Source of the DNA: Cyclina sinensis
Taxonomy: Eukaryota > Mollusca > Bivalvia > Venerida > Veneridae
Direction: 5' to 3'
NCBI GenBank assembly: GCA_012932295.1
Contig: JAAONU010000016.1
Span: forward strand, 26,659,290 to 26,723,289
DNA length: 64,000 nt
The stretch's first letter is position 1; every line of letters starts with the position of its first letter. Under the pieces are notes generated by a model. That model did not search any database. It saw nothing but the letters and a program-made list of their open reading frames with translations, and was not told the origin of the DNA. The position numbers were made by a program, and so were the translations under genes. Of this stretch, positions 46,346-56,534 are shown piece after piece.

Positions 46346-46444
46346 AAAAACTGACATTCCATGTTTGAAAGAGCAGTTCCGATTATCATTCAACTGGGTA
46401 GAGAAAAAATACAAGGAGAGGGTGTTGTGCAGACTGAATCCAAG
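46346..46444 (+). CDS. FBXW4: FBXW4-like gene, exon 2
   Basis: Acceptor TTTTTGCATTTACAG and donor CAAG/GTAAAT. The 99-bp exon completes an Arg codon from exon 1 and encodes KTDIPCLKEQFRLSFNW followed by EKKYKERVL. This is the linker between F-box and propeller, where FBXW4 proteins carry a similar LK..FR.SWNW phrase. It ends in phase 2. Confidence 0.85.
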
Positions 46445-46716
46445 GTAAATATTTACTGATACACAATCTTTCTATTTTACTATTGTTAATTCATTATGAA
46501 TGTGTTTATAACTGTAATTTGAAAATTTACATTTTCTAGGGTTTTGCTTGAACTTCCAAACAAGTGTCGTAAGCTTTAATAGTGTTTATGAAGTAAGGAC
46601 AAAAACGAAACAACACCAAAGAATCAAGCAAAAAAAATGTCTAAGCTTATTTCACATCTCTGTGGAACATTACTGTTCACCTGAAGTTTACCATTTTCAT
46701 CTATTTCATCATTTAG
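46445..46716. other. FBXW4-like intron 2
   Basis: 272 bp, GT-AG, the shortest intron of the gene here and free of recognisable repeats. Open frames across it and exon 3 are out of frame with the gene. Confidence 0.7.
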
Positions 46717-46971
46717 ACAGTTACCATGGATACAGTATACAGGGGACACCCTCTGGTTCTCGACCAGGAACACAATAAAATGCTACAGGATACAGAAAAA
46801 TGGCAGGATACGAGAAGATAGCAAACATCACATGAAACTGCGACATGTGGGGCATCAGCAGCAAAGTAGATTTGGCCATTCAGGAGAGGAGTATCAGCGC
46901 TATTCAAACTTGATGAATGAAGATGTCAGTCGCTTTGTTGTCAAAGATAACATGGCTGTTAGTGGTTGCAG
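46717..46971 (+). CDS. FBXW4: FBXW4-like gene, exon 3 (first WD repeats)
   Basis: Acceptor CATCATTTAG, donor TTGCAG/GTAAAA. The 255-bp exon begins the propeller with QLPWIQYTGDTLWFSTRN, like the MPWMQLNGDSLYLS region of FBXW4, and ends ...EDVSRFVVKDNMAVSG. The nearby alternative AG four bases downstream would shift the frame, so the first is chosen. The middle (residues around HVGHQQQSRFGHS) is the least conserved part. Ends in phase 2. Confidence 0.85.
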
Positions 46972-46989
46972 GTAAAAAGGTTTGATTTT

Positions 46990-47442
46990 GTGTAGCTTAA
47001 AAATTAATATAATTCATTTTATGCTGTCAAAGGAGGGCATATGGTTATTGGACAGTGTGTCTATCTGTCTGTCCTCTTCCATTCTGTAACTCTGCCATTT
47101 GCAATAACATTTTGATGTTACTTGCCACAAATTTTCTTTATATTGAGATGACATGTCACATTCAAAACCCAAGATCAAGGCCACATATTGTCAAAATAGT
47201 ATAGAACTATAGCTCTGCCAGCCATTAAAAGTTCATGCCTGCTGTGTTACTGTGTTGCATAACAAGATTTTGAAATAACCTGGCACAAGTGTTCACCAGA
47301 TTGAGACAACATAATTATTAGGAACTGTCTGCACAAAAATCAAGTTAACATCAAGTTATAAGCTACATGTTGTACCTTGACTGTGACCATTGCCAGGTTT
47401 CATGAGCATTCATGTCTTTGACACATTTCTTCTTGTTTACTT
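46990..47442 (+). mobile_element. Degenerate tandem-core-like element in intron 3
   Basis: ATGCTGTCAAAGGAGGGCAT and TCTGTCTGTCC resemble a head and microsatellite, and CTTTGACACATTTCTTCTTGTTT near 47415-47438 resembles a tail. The interior has phrases such as ATTTGCAATAACATTTTGATG but no clean tandem units. Boundaries are uncertain. Confidence 0.4.
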
Positions 47443-47980
47443 GTACTATGTCCATGGGAGGATTTCCCCAATTCTGACAGAAATAATCAGTGCCAAACCA
47501 AGTTGTGCAAAGCTTCAACGTTTTCAGGTTCATTGAACTGCCCTCAAGGTCTACATTTGTAGTTTTTACTTGTTATTTTAACCAAAAAGAATCAAGAAGT
47601 TTCCATCAGATACTTGAAGTCTCCATCAAACTTTGGAAGTTTGCCAGGATCTGGCTCTTTTGATTTATACTAAAGAGAAAGTTTAATCATAAGAACATTT
47701 TGTTATGAAGGATAAGGTCTTCAGAAGTGTTAAAACAGTAAAAGTTGTAGATGGTGAAACTTTTAAAAGAAAAGTTCAAATTATTGTCACTTGCTGACTG
47801 TATTTCTTGCTTATTTGTCAAACACTGTGATAACAGATTAAACTTGCTATTTTCATAAGAATAGAGAGTGCCCTACAGGTATCTTCTTCTATTGATACAT
47901 GTATATTCTGTTGATCAGTTTTTGTGTATTTCTGAAAGATGAAGCCTGCATTTTTAATAATTTTGTTTATATTTTGGCAG
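47443..47980. other. Rest of FBXW4-like intron 3
   Basis: Ordinary AT-rich intron sequence ending in ATATTTTGGCAG, the exon 4 acceptor. Nothing else recognised. Confidence 0.5.
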
Positions 47981-48119
47981 GGATGGCAGCTTGTATGTAT
48001 TTGACTGTGAAAATGGCAAGTGTATTGATTCAATGTACAAGATTCACAAAACAGACACACAGACAGTTGATTTCCATGGAAATTGTATCATATCTGGATC
48101 AAGGGACAAAACTATAAAG
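47981..48119 (+). CDS. FBXW4: FBXW4-like gene, exon 4 (WD repeats)
   Basis: The 139-bp exon completes an Arg codon and then reads DGSLYVFDCENGKC, TDTQTVDFHGNCIISGSRDK. This is one blade end (SLYVFD in place of WD) and the start of the next, with the SGSRDKT phrase strongly typical of FBXW proteins. The donor AAAG/GTAATT leaves phase 0, the only phase-0 junction in the part seen. Confidence 0.9.
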
Positions 48120-48204
48120 GTAATTGAAAAATTTAAGATGAGACAGTAATCTCCCTTGGTTGTAGTCCAAAAGTTCCCTTCTCTCTGACAAAAAATACCT
48201 TTGG

Positions 48205-48508
48205 CTTTAGGTTTGGTTTTATTGGGGTTTAACGCCAGTTTTATCAGCTAAGGTCATATCCTGGCAGTCAGTCCACCTAAACAGTGTTCCTGGGTATCCA
48301 ACCAGTTTACTAACCAATTTCTCCGCAAGGGACTGACTACTTCCTAACTTGCTTCAGAGGTGAGGAACAAATAGCCTATAGACACATTGTCTGATTGTCT
48401 GAGATCAATTATCACGGAGAAATTTTGCCAGCCCTGATGGGGATTGACCTGGTATCGTCAAGACTGACAGTCCAATGCTCTACCAATTGAGCTAGCCGGG
48501 CAGGCAAA
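48205..48508 (-). mobile_element. tRNA-derived SINE, family S1, minus copy
   Basis: On the minus strand from 48508 down: GCCCGGCTAGCTCAATTGG (A box), TAGAGCATTGGACTGTCAG, then CCAGGTCAATCCCCATCAGG (B-box position). Next is the body TTTCTCCGTGATAATTGATC, TGTTCCTCACCTCTGA, GGTTGGATACCCAGGAACAC, GGCGTTAAACCCCAATAAAA. The body matches 18750-19055. The tRNA-like head is the better of the two. It lies in FBXW4-like intron 4, antisense to the gene. Confidence 0.8.
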
Positions 48509-48595
48509 TTACCTTTAGGTCACTGTGGAAAGAAGTTGGCCATTTTATTGATGAAGGTATATCTATGGAAAATGTTTATTTTATGGACCTTCATT

Positions 48596-48985
48596 ATTAT
48601 ACCCCCAGATAGAATATTCTATCTAGGGGTTACATTGGATTCACTTATGTTGGTCAGATGGTCTGTCTATCCGACCGGTTGTCCATAGACAAAATTTGTG
48701 CAGACTGTTTCTCAGCAACTGTTTCTCAGATTGTAATAATACTTTACAAGAATTAAAGTGCCAAGCCTAGTTGTGGATATTGTTGTCACGTTCCACTCCA
48801 ATGATTTTTCACAGCCCTTTGATATATGGGAGGCATATAGAAATGGAATTGTCCGTCTGTCCGTCCATTGCCATTTTGTCTGTTGCATAAATACGTAGGT
48901 ACTTGACTCTCCCCCCACCTCCTCCTGCATGAGGACCCCCTCTTACCCCCAACCCCCTGCTATACCAAATTTTTTTCATTATTTT
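48596..48985 (+). mobile_element. Two tandem-core element head fragments
   Basis: At 48596, ATTATACCCCCAGATAG with the 18-bp palindrome AGATAGAATATTCTATCT is a head of yet another type, followed by GTCTGTCTATCCGACCGG. At about 48828, GGGAGGCATATAGAAATGG and TCCGTCTGTCCGTCC is a second head and microsatellite. Neither has tandem cores or a tail here. Confidence 0.5.
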
Positions 48986-48987
48986 TT

Positions 48988-51900
48988 TAGCTCGACTTTT
49001 TTCGAAGAAAAAATTGAGTTACTACTATAGTCATGGTGTCGTTGCCGTTGCCATTTCCGTCTGAAAACTTTAACATTGATCATAATTTTTTTTTAATTTA
49101 ATGGATTGTCTTCTTACTTGGACACAACAACACATTTGACAAGACCTTCAAGTAGACCAGACTAAACTTGACCTTGACTCATAAATGACCTTCACCTTCA
49201 AGGTCAAAATATTGAATTTTGCTAAAATTGGCCATAACTTTATTATTGGTTGGTGGATTGTCTTCTTGCTTGGACACAACAACCCTTTGGACAGGACCTT
49301 CAAGTAGACTGGACTTAACCTGACCTTGACTCATAAATGACCTTCACCTTCAAAGTCAAATAATTGAAATTTGCTAAAATTGTTCATAACATTATTATCC
49401 CCCCGCCAAAGGCGGAGGGGATATTAGGAATGCCCTTCGTCCGTCTGTGCGTCCGTGCGTCCGTCCGAAACAATTTTGTCCGGAGCATAACTCCAAAACT
49501 ACTTGAGGGATTTTATTCAAACTTCATGCACTGACAGAGCACATTGGTAGGTAGTGCAGTGTGAAAGTGCAATAACTCTACCTTGCCTTTTTTTTAGAAT
49601 TATTCCGCTTTATCAAATTTACTTGATAAATTTTGTCCGGAGCATAACTCCAAAACTGCCAGAGGGATTTTATTCAAACTTCATACACTGACAGAGCACA
49701 TTGGTAGGTAGTGCAGTGTGCAAGTCCAATAACTCTACCTTGCCTATTTTTAGAGTAACTCCCCTTTATCAGAATTAAAATTTTGTCCGGAGCATAACTC
49801 CAAAACTACTTGAGGGATTTTATTCAAACTTCATACACTGACAGAGCACATTGGTAGGGAGTGCAGTGTGCAAGTGCAATAACTTTACCTTGCCTATTTT
49901 TAGAGTTATTCCCCTTTATCAGAATTACTTGATAAATTTTGTCCGGAGCATAACTCTAAAACTACTTGAGGGATTTTATTCAAACTTCATACACTGACAG
50001 AGCACATTGGTAGGTAGTGCAGTGTGCAAGAACAATAACTCTACCTTGCCTATTTTTAGAGTTATTCCCCTTTATCAGAATTACTTGATAAATTTTGTCC
50101 GGAGCATAACTCCAAAACTACTTGAGGGATTTTATTCAAATTTCATACACTCACAGAGCACATTGGTAGGTAGTGCAGTGTGCAAGTCCAATAACTCTAC
50201 CTTGCCTATTTTTTAGAGTTATTCCCCTTTATGAGATTTACTTGTTTACATTTTAAAAATCCCAGCATATACATGTATATCTAATTCTTGAATTCTTGAA
50301 CTTATTATCCCCCTGCCAAAGGCGAAGGGGATATTAGAAATGGTCTCTGTCCGTCAGTGTGTCCATCCGTTCCAGTTTTGTCCGGAGCATAACTCCAAAA
50401 GTACTTGAGTGATTTTCTTCAAACTTCATATACTGAAAGAGCACATTTGGAGGAGGTGCAGTGTGTAAGAATAATAACTCTACCTTGCCCCTTTTAGAAT
50501 TGTTCCCCTTTATCAGATTTAATTGAAAAACTTAGTCCGAAGCTTAACTCCAAAAGTGCTTGAGCGATTTTCTTCAAACTTAATACACTGACATAGCACA
50601 TTGGTAGGAAGTGCAGTTTGCAAGAACAATATTTCTACCTTGCCTATTTTTTGTGGGATTTTCTTCAAACATTATTACATTGAGTGTTTGAAAGTACAAC
50701 CTTCAGGTAGCTTCTTCCCGGCGGGGGGATTAACCATGTGTAACATGGCTCTTGTTATTATTAGGTGGATTGTCTTCATACTTTGACACAACAACCTTTT
50801 CGGCAAGATCCTCAAGTGGACCTGACTGAATTTGACCTTGACTCATAAATGACCTTCACCTTCAAGGTCAGATTACTGAATTTTGCTAAAATTAGCCATA
50901 ACTTTGTTATTTGTTGTTGGATTTGATTTATACTTTTACAAAACAACACTTATGACAAATCCAAAATTATGATTCTTTCATGTATTACGTTGACCTTAAA
51001 ATGACCTTGACAGTCAAGGACAGGTAATTGAATTTTGCTAAAATTTGCCATAACTTTATTGTTTATGATTGGATTTGATTTATACTTGGACAAAACAACA
51101 CTTATGACAAAACTGACATGTTGTATAACTTGAATATGACCATGACCTAAAAATGACCTTGACTGTCTAGGTCAGATAATTAAATTTTGCTTTAATTGTC
51201 ATATCTTTGTCATTTTTTTTTATGGATTTGATTCCTACTAGGACAAAACAACACTTATGACAAATCCAACATAATGATTATTTCAAGTTTGACATTGACC
51301 TTTAAATGACCCTGACAGTCAAAGTCAAATTATTCAATTTTGCTAAACCTGGCCATAGCTTCATTATTTTTGGTTAGATTTGAGTCAAACTTGGACAAAA
51401 CAACACTTATGACAAAGCCGACATGTTAAATTATTCAAGTTTGACCTCTAACCTTAAAATGACCATGAGCATCCTGGTCAGATTATTGAATTCTGCTTAA
51501 ATTGTCATAACTTTGTTGTTAATGGTTGGATTTGATTCATACTTAGACAAAACAACAATTGTGACAAAACGGACATGTTGAATAACTCAGGTGTGTCAAT
51601 AACCTTAAAATGACCTAATTGGACAAAACTATACTTATGACACATTCGATATTTTGATTCTTTCAAGTAAGACCTTGACCTTTAAATGACCTGAACAGTC
51701 AAGGTCAAATTATTGAATTTTGTGAACACTGGCTATAACTTTGTTATGAGCATAACTCCAAAAGTACTTGAGCAATTTACTTCAAACTTAATACACTGTC
51801 AGACCACATTAGTAGGAAATGCAGCATGCAAGAACAATATCTCTACCTTGCCTAATTTTAGAGTTCTTCCCCTTTATCTGATTTATTTGAAAAGTTTTGT

Positions 51901-52288
51901 CCAGAGCATAACTCCAAAAGTACTTGAGGGATTTACTTTCAAACTTTTTTTACTGACAAAGCACTTTGGTAGGAAGTGCACTGTTCAAGAACAATAATTC
52001 TGCCTTGCCTACTTTTAGAGTTATTCCCCTTTATCAGATTTACCTTAACAAAAATTTCAGAGCATAACTCCAAAAGTACTTAAGGGATTTTCTTCAAACT
52101 TAATACTCTGACATAGCACATTGGTAGGAAGTGCAATGTGCAAGAACAGTAACTCTACCTTGGCTATTTTCTTAAGGGATTTAATTCAAATTGCATACGA
52201 GCATTATTACATTTAGGTTTTGAAAGTACAACCTTCAGGTAACTTCCTTCTGGTGGGGGGATTAACAATGTGTGACATGGCTCTCATT
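48988..52288 (+). mobile_element. Chimeric tandem-core element (family 6 head, family 5 tail)
   Basis: The head is TTTTTAGCTCGACTTTTTTC-GAAGAAAAAATTGAGTT. Core units of about 150 bp (AACTTTAACATTGATCATAA, TGGACACAACA, CCTTGACTCATAAATGACC, GCTAAAATTGGCCATAACTT) run to 49394, are broken by the family 5 composite (49395-50755), and go on to about 51745. There, within TTTGTTATGAGCATAACTCC, the sequence changes to family 5 core and finishes with the family 5 tail GGTGGGGGGATTAACAATGT...ACATGGCTCTC. No family 6 tail is present. It may be a true recombinant or a family 5 copy joined end-on to a broken family 6 copy. Confidence 0.65.
49395..50755 (+). mobile_element. Tandem-core element, family 5, double-headed composite 1
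   Basis: The first head TATCCCCCCGCCAAAGGCGG-AGGGG is followed by GTCCGTCTGTGCGTCCGTGC and five core units of 150-157 bp starting GTCCGGAGCATAACTCCAAA (49478, 49635, 49785, 49941, 50097). The second head at about 50305 (TATCCCCCTGCCAAAGGCG) has its own microsatellite and two more diverged units. The single tail is CCCGGCGGGGGGATTAACC, with hairpin CCATGTGTAACATGG and CTCTTGTT. It is inserted in a family 6 core unit: CATAACATTATTA before it and TTATTAGGTGGATTGTCTTC after it join into a normal unit. Confidence 0.8.
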
Positions 52289-52323
52289 TTAAACTGTAGA
52301 ACTGTATCACACATAGCCAAAAT

Positions 52324-52408
52324 TCTTACTGATATCTGTCTGTTCCACAGTTCTTACTGATATCTGTCATTCCCACATAAATTTCTTACCGATAAGTGTC
52401 ATTGTTAT
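52324..52408. repeat. Outlying units of the 28-bp minisatellite
   Basis: Three units (CTTACTGATATCTGTC...) stand apart from the main array. About 190 bp that include a tRNA-like segment separate them from the array at 52598. Confidence 0.7.
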
Positions 52409-52487
52409 GGTCTAGTGCATACAGGCATTTTATTAAATATATATATAATATTCTAAATATAAAACAACCTTAATGAACTGTGTCAGG

Positions 52488-52585
52488 GGGTCAATTCTTT
52501 GGCTCAGTGGTCTAGAGCACCAGTTTTCGATGAATGAAGACTTGAGTTTGAATCCAGCTCTGGGTATTCTTTTTCAACAGGTGTT
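52488..52585 (+). mobile_element. tRNA-like SINE head inside the minisatellite
   Basis: TTTGGCTCAGTGGTCTAGAG (A box) and TTGAGTTTGAATCCAGCTC (B box) lie about 45 bp apart as in a tRNA. The acceptor stem is not evident. It interrupts the 28-bp repeat, so it seems to be a SINE or SINE fragment inserted there. Confidence 0.5.
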
Positions 52586-52597
52586 ACATCTTTCTGT

Positions 52598-55063
52598 TAT
52601 GAGCTTTAATGTCAGATCATCTCTGATACCTGTCATTCCCACTTTGCTAAAAAAATGTCATTCCTATAATGCTAACTGATATCTGTGACTGTCATTCCCA
52701 CATTGCTAACAGATATCTGTCATTCCCTAAATGCTAACTGATACCTGTCATTCCCACAGTGCTAACTGATATCTGTCATTCCCAAAATGCTAACTGATAC
52801 CTGTCATTCCCACACTGCTAACTGATATCTGTCATTCCCTAAATGCTAACTGATACCTGTCATTCCCAAATTGCTAAATGATATCTGTCATTCCCAAAAT
52901 GCTTACTGATATCTGTCATTCTAACAGTGCTCACTAATACCTGTCATTCCCACAACATTTACTGACACCTGTCATTCCAACAATGCTAACTGATACCTGT
53001 CGTTCCCACATTGCTAACTGATATCTGTCATTCCCAAAATGCTTACTGATATCTGTCATTCTAACAATGCTCACTAATACCTGTCATTCCCACAACATTT
53101 ACTGACACCTGTCATTCCAACAATGCTAACTGATACCTGTCATTCCCACATTGCTAACTGATATCTGTCATCCCCACAATGCTTACTGATATCTGTCCTT
53201 CAAACAATGCTCACTAATACCTGTCTTTCCCACAACATTTACTGACACCTGTCATTCCAACAATGCTAACTGATACCTGTCATTCCCACAACATTTACTG
53301 ACACCTGTCATTCCAACAATGCCAACTGATACCTGTCATTCCCACAACATTTACTGACACCTGTCATTCCAACAATGCTAACTGATACCTGTCATTCCCA
53401 TAATGCTAATTGATACCTGTTATATCCACAACAATAACTAATACCTGTTTCCCACAATGCTAGCTGATATCTGTCATTCCTTCAAACATTTACTGATACC
53501 TGTCATTCCATCAACATTGACTGATACCTGTCATTACCACAACATTTACTGATACCTATCATTCCCACAATGATAACTGATAGCTGTGATACCAGAATGC
53601 TGATACTAATCTTTCCTACAATGCTTACTGATACCTGTCATCGTCATTCCCACAATGCTACTGATACCTGTCATTCCAACAATGCTCACAGATGCCTGTG
53701 ATTTCCACAATGCTTATGGATGCCTGTCATTCCATAAACAATTACTGATACCTCTCATTTCCACAATGCTCACAATTACCTGCCATCCCATAATGTAACA
53801 GATACCTGTCATTCTAACATGGCTTACTGATACCTGTCATTCCCACAATGCTAACTGATACCGTTGTTCCCACAATATTTTCTGATACCTTGGATTCCTA
53901 CAACTCCAACTGATACCTGTCATTCCCACAATGCTAACTGATACCTGTCATTCCTACAACACTTACTGATACCTGTCATTCCCACAATGCTAACTGATAC
54001 CTGTTATTCCTACAACACTTACTGATAACAGTCATTCCCACAATGTTCACAGATGCCTGTCATTCCCACAATGCTTACTGATGCCTGTCATTCCAACAAT
54101 GCTCACAGGTACCTGTCATTCCCTAAAACACTTACTGATACCTGTCATTCCCGAAAACAGTAGTTTCTGATATGTCATTTCCACAATGCTTACTGATACC
54201 TGTCATTCCTACAACACTTACTGATACCTGTTTTTCCCACAATGCTAACTGATACCTGTTATTCCTACAACACTTACTGATAACTGTCATTCCAACAATG
54301 CTCACAGATGCCTGTCATTTCCACAATGCTTACTGATGCCTGTCATTCCATAAACAATAACTAATACCTGTTGTTTCCACAATGTTAACTGATACATGTC
54401 ATTCCCACAATGCTCACAGATGCCTGTCATTCCCACATTGCTTACTGATGCCTGCCATTCCATGAACAATTACTGGTACCTGTTATTCCCACAATGACAA
54501 CTGATCCCTGTCATTCCCACAATGCTCACAGATACATGTCCTTCCTGGAAACACTTACTGATACCTGTCATTCCATCTACAATAGTTTCTGATACCTGTC
54601 ATTTCCACAATGCTAACTGATACCTGTCATTCCCACAATGCTAACAAATACTTGTCATTCCCACAATATTTACTGATACACCAGATTCCCACAATTCTAA
54701 CTGATACCTGTCATTCCCACAATGCTAACTGATACCTGTCATTCCTACAATGCTAACAATACCTGTCATTCCTACAATGCTTACTGATACCTGTCATTGT
54801 CGTTCCCACAATGCTTACTGATACCTGTTATTCCCACAACTCTTACTGATACCTGCCATTTCCACACTGCTTACTGATACCTGTCATTTCCACAAAGCTC
54901 ACAGATACCTGTCATTCCCACTTTGCTCACAGATACCTGCCATTCCCACAATGCTAACTGATTCCTGTCATTCCTACAATGCTTACTTATACCTGTCATT
55001 CCCACAATGCTAACTGGTGCCTGTCATTCCCACAATGCTCACAGATATCTGTCATTCCCACAT
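52598..55063. repeat. 28-bp minisatellite array
   Basis: The unit is CTGATACCTGTCATTCCC followed by ACAATGCTAA, 28 bp, in roughly 85 copies over 2.5 kb. Variants alternate. CTGATATCTG and CTGATACCTG types make 56-bp dimers at 52680-52870, and a longer unit with CACAACATTTACTGACACC repeats at about 52935-53390. The rest is less ordered with many single-base changes. It lies wholly in FBXW4-like intron 4. There are no spacers or cas genes, so it is not a CRISPR. Confidence 0.93.
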
Positions 55064-56147
55064 TCACAGTGAGCTTGAATAGCAAAACTTGTTTCGATCA
55101 ATAACTATAGAAGGCTTGGTCTAGGGTTCTTTATACTTAGTGTGTAGGTTGGTCATGACCAGTAGATGACCCTTAAGTTTTTCTTGTCACCACATCAAAG
55201 GTCAAGGTCACAGTGACCTTGAATAGAAAATCGGTTTCCAAGCAATAACTGTAGAACCCTTTGTCCCAGGTTGTTCAAACTTAGTTTTTAGGTTGGTCAT
55301 GGCTAGAAGATGACCAATGTAGTTTTTTAGGTCATCAGGTCAAAGGTCAATGTCAAAGTGACCTTGAACAGCAAAACGGTTTCTAATCAGTAACTATAGA
55401 ACCCTTGGTCCCAGGTTCTTCAAGTTGGTCATGACTATGTGTTGACCCTTATAGTTTTTCAGGTCACTGGTTCAAAGGCCAAGGTCACAGCTACCAAGAA
55501 AAGAAAATGATTTCCAATTAATAACTATAAAATGCTTGGGTCTAGGTTCCTCAAACTTGATATATATTGGCCATGACTAGTAGATGATCCCTGTAGTTTT
55601 TCAGGTCGAAGGTCAAGCTTGCAGTTACCGTGTATAGCAATTATAGTGTCTGATCAATTACTATAGAACACTTGGGCTCAGCTCCTCAAAACTTCATAGG
55701 TAGGTTAGACATGACAATTAAATGACCCCTGTAGTTTTTATGGTTGGTTGGTCAAAGGTCAAGGTCATAGTAACCTTGAAACCAAAGAATCCTTGGGCCC
55801 AGGTTAGTCAAATTTGATATGTAGGTTTGTCTTTTTTTTCAGGTCATGGGGTCAAAGGTCAAGGGTCATAGTGACCTTGAAAAACAAAATGGTTTCCGAC
55901 GAATAAGTATAGAAGGCTTGGGCCCATGTTCCTCAGACTTTGTAATATATAAGTTGTTCATGACTTGTAGATGAGCCCTTCAGTTTTTCAGGTCACTAGG
56001 TCAAAGGCCATGGTCACAGTATTGTTGAGTAGCAAAAGGGTTTCCAATCAATAACTATAGAACGCTTGGTCCAAGCTTCTAAAACATCATGGCTGCCTCT
56101 TGGGATAAGGCGCTAGGGGGACATATATGTTTTATAAACATCTCTTG
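55064..56147 (+). mobile_element. Tandem-core element, family 2, copy 2 (5'-less)
   Basis: Starts inside a core unit directly after the minisatellite, so the head is missing. Units carry GGTCAAAGGTCAAGGTCACA, GTGACCTTGAA, TTTCCAATCAATAACTA and GTAGGTTGGTCATGAC. The tail GCCTCTTGGGATAAGGCGCT, then CTAGGGGGACATATATG and a hairpin before CTCTTG, is shared with 61628-63161. AGGTCACAGTGACCT is at 55205-55219. The element ends only 32 bp before exon 5. Confidence 0.75.
55205..55219. promoter_or_regulatory. Perfect ERE-like palindrome (example)
   Basis: AGGTCACAGTGACCT is the consensus estrogen-response element (GGTCAnnnTGACC) with full 6-bp half sites. Others of the GGTCAnnnTGACC form are at about 5710, 55864, 58395, 58540, 61846, 61876, 62038, 62319 and 62879. 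All lie in family 2 or family 3 core units. Whether any nuclear receptor binds them here is unknown. Confidence 0.6.
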
Positions 56148-56179
56148 ATATATATTATTTTTCAGATACTTCATTTCAG

Positions 56180-56280
56180 ATTCTGTCAATGTCTGATGAG
56201 AATTTAGACAACAGTCCTGTGCGAACTACAGTAGACATGCATGACCGCATCTGGTCTGTTTCCATGGCACCAGATGGACA
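56180..56280 (+). CDS. FBXW4: FBXW4-like gene, exon 5
   Basis: The 101-bp exon begins in phase 0 with ILSMSDENLDNSPVR and goes on to MHDRIWSVSMAPDGQ, the D.VWS..ISP-like phrase of a WD blade in FBXW4. Acceptor ACTTCATTTCAG is chosen because the other AG, 15 bp upstream, would bring an in-frame stop. The donor ACA/GTAAGT is strong; phase 2. The acceptor has a short pyrimidine tract, and a transposable element ends just before it. Confidence 0.85.
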
Positions 56281-56415
56281 GTAAGTAAATGGCATTGCTT
56301 ATTAACCTTTCAGCCTAGATATTTTAGTGATTAAAAGAAATGGAAGCCAATTTCCTGGCCAGTAAGAGGCTTTGTCATGCTATCACCAGCCCTATCTGTA
56401 GACTTTAATGGTGTT

Positions 56416-56480
56416 TAACCCTTAATCCTGTTGAATGTACTTGACTATGGTTTGCACTGTTTCTGTGTTAGCTTTTGTGA
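56416..56480 (+). mobile_element. TTAA MITE, partial copy 3
   Basis: TTTAACCCTTAATCCTGTTG then ATGTACTTGACTATGGTTTG matches one end of the MITE at 4696-4911 and 3196-3358. The other end is not present. Confidence 0.45.
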
Positions 56481-56534
56481 TCACCCTATGTCTTTCGTGC
56501 AAGGGGCATCATCAATATTTTACTTTAATCATTA

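Noticed and set aside
46548..46778. Open frame overlapping FBXW4-like exon 3
   Set aside because: It crosses the intron 2/exon 3 border in another frame; the WD-repeat frame with proper splice phases explains the region.
48430..48508. A functional tRNA gene on the minus strand
   Set aside because: A and B boxes are present but the sequence continues into a body shared with 18750-19055, so it is a SINE head.
52598..55063. Regular short repeats resembling a CRISPR array
   Set aside because: Units are contiguous without unique spacers, lie in a eukaryotic intron, and no cas-like gene is near. It is a minisatellite.
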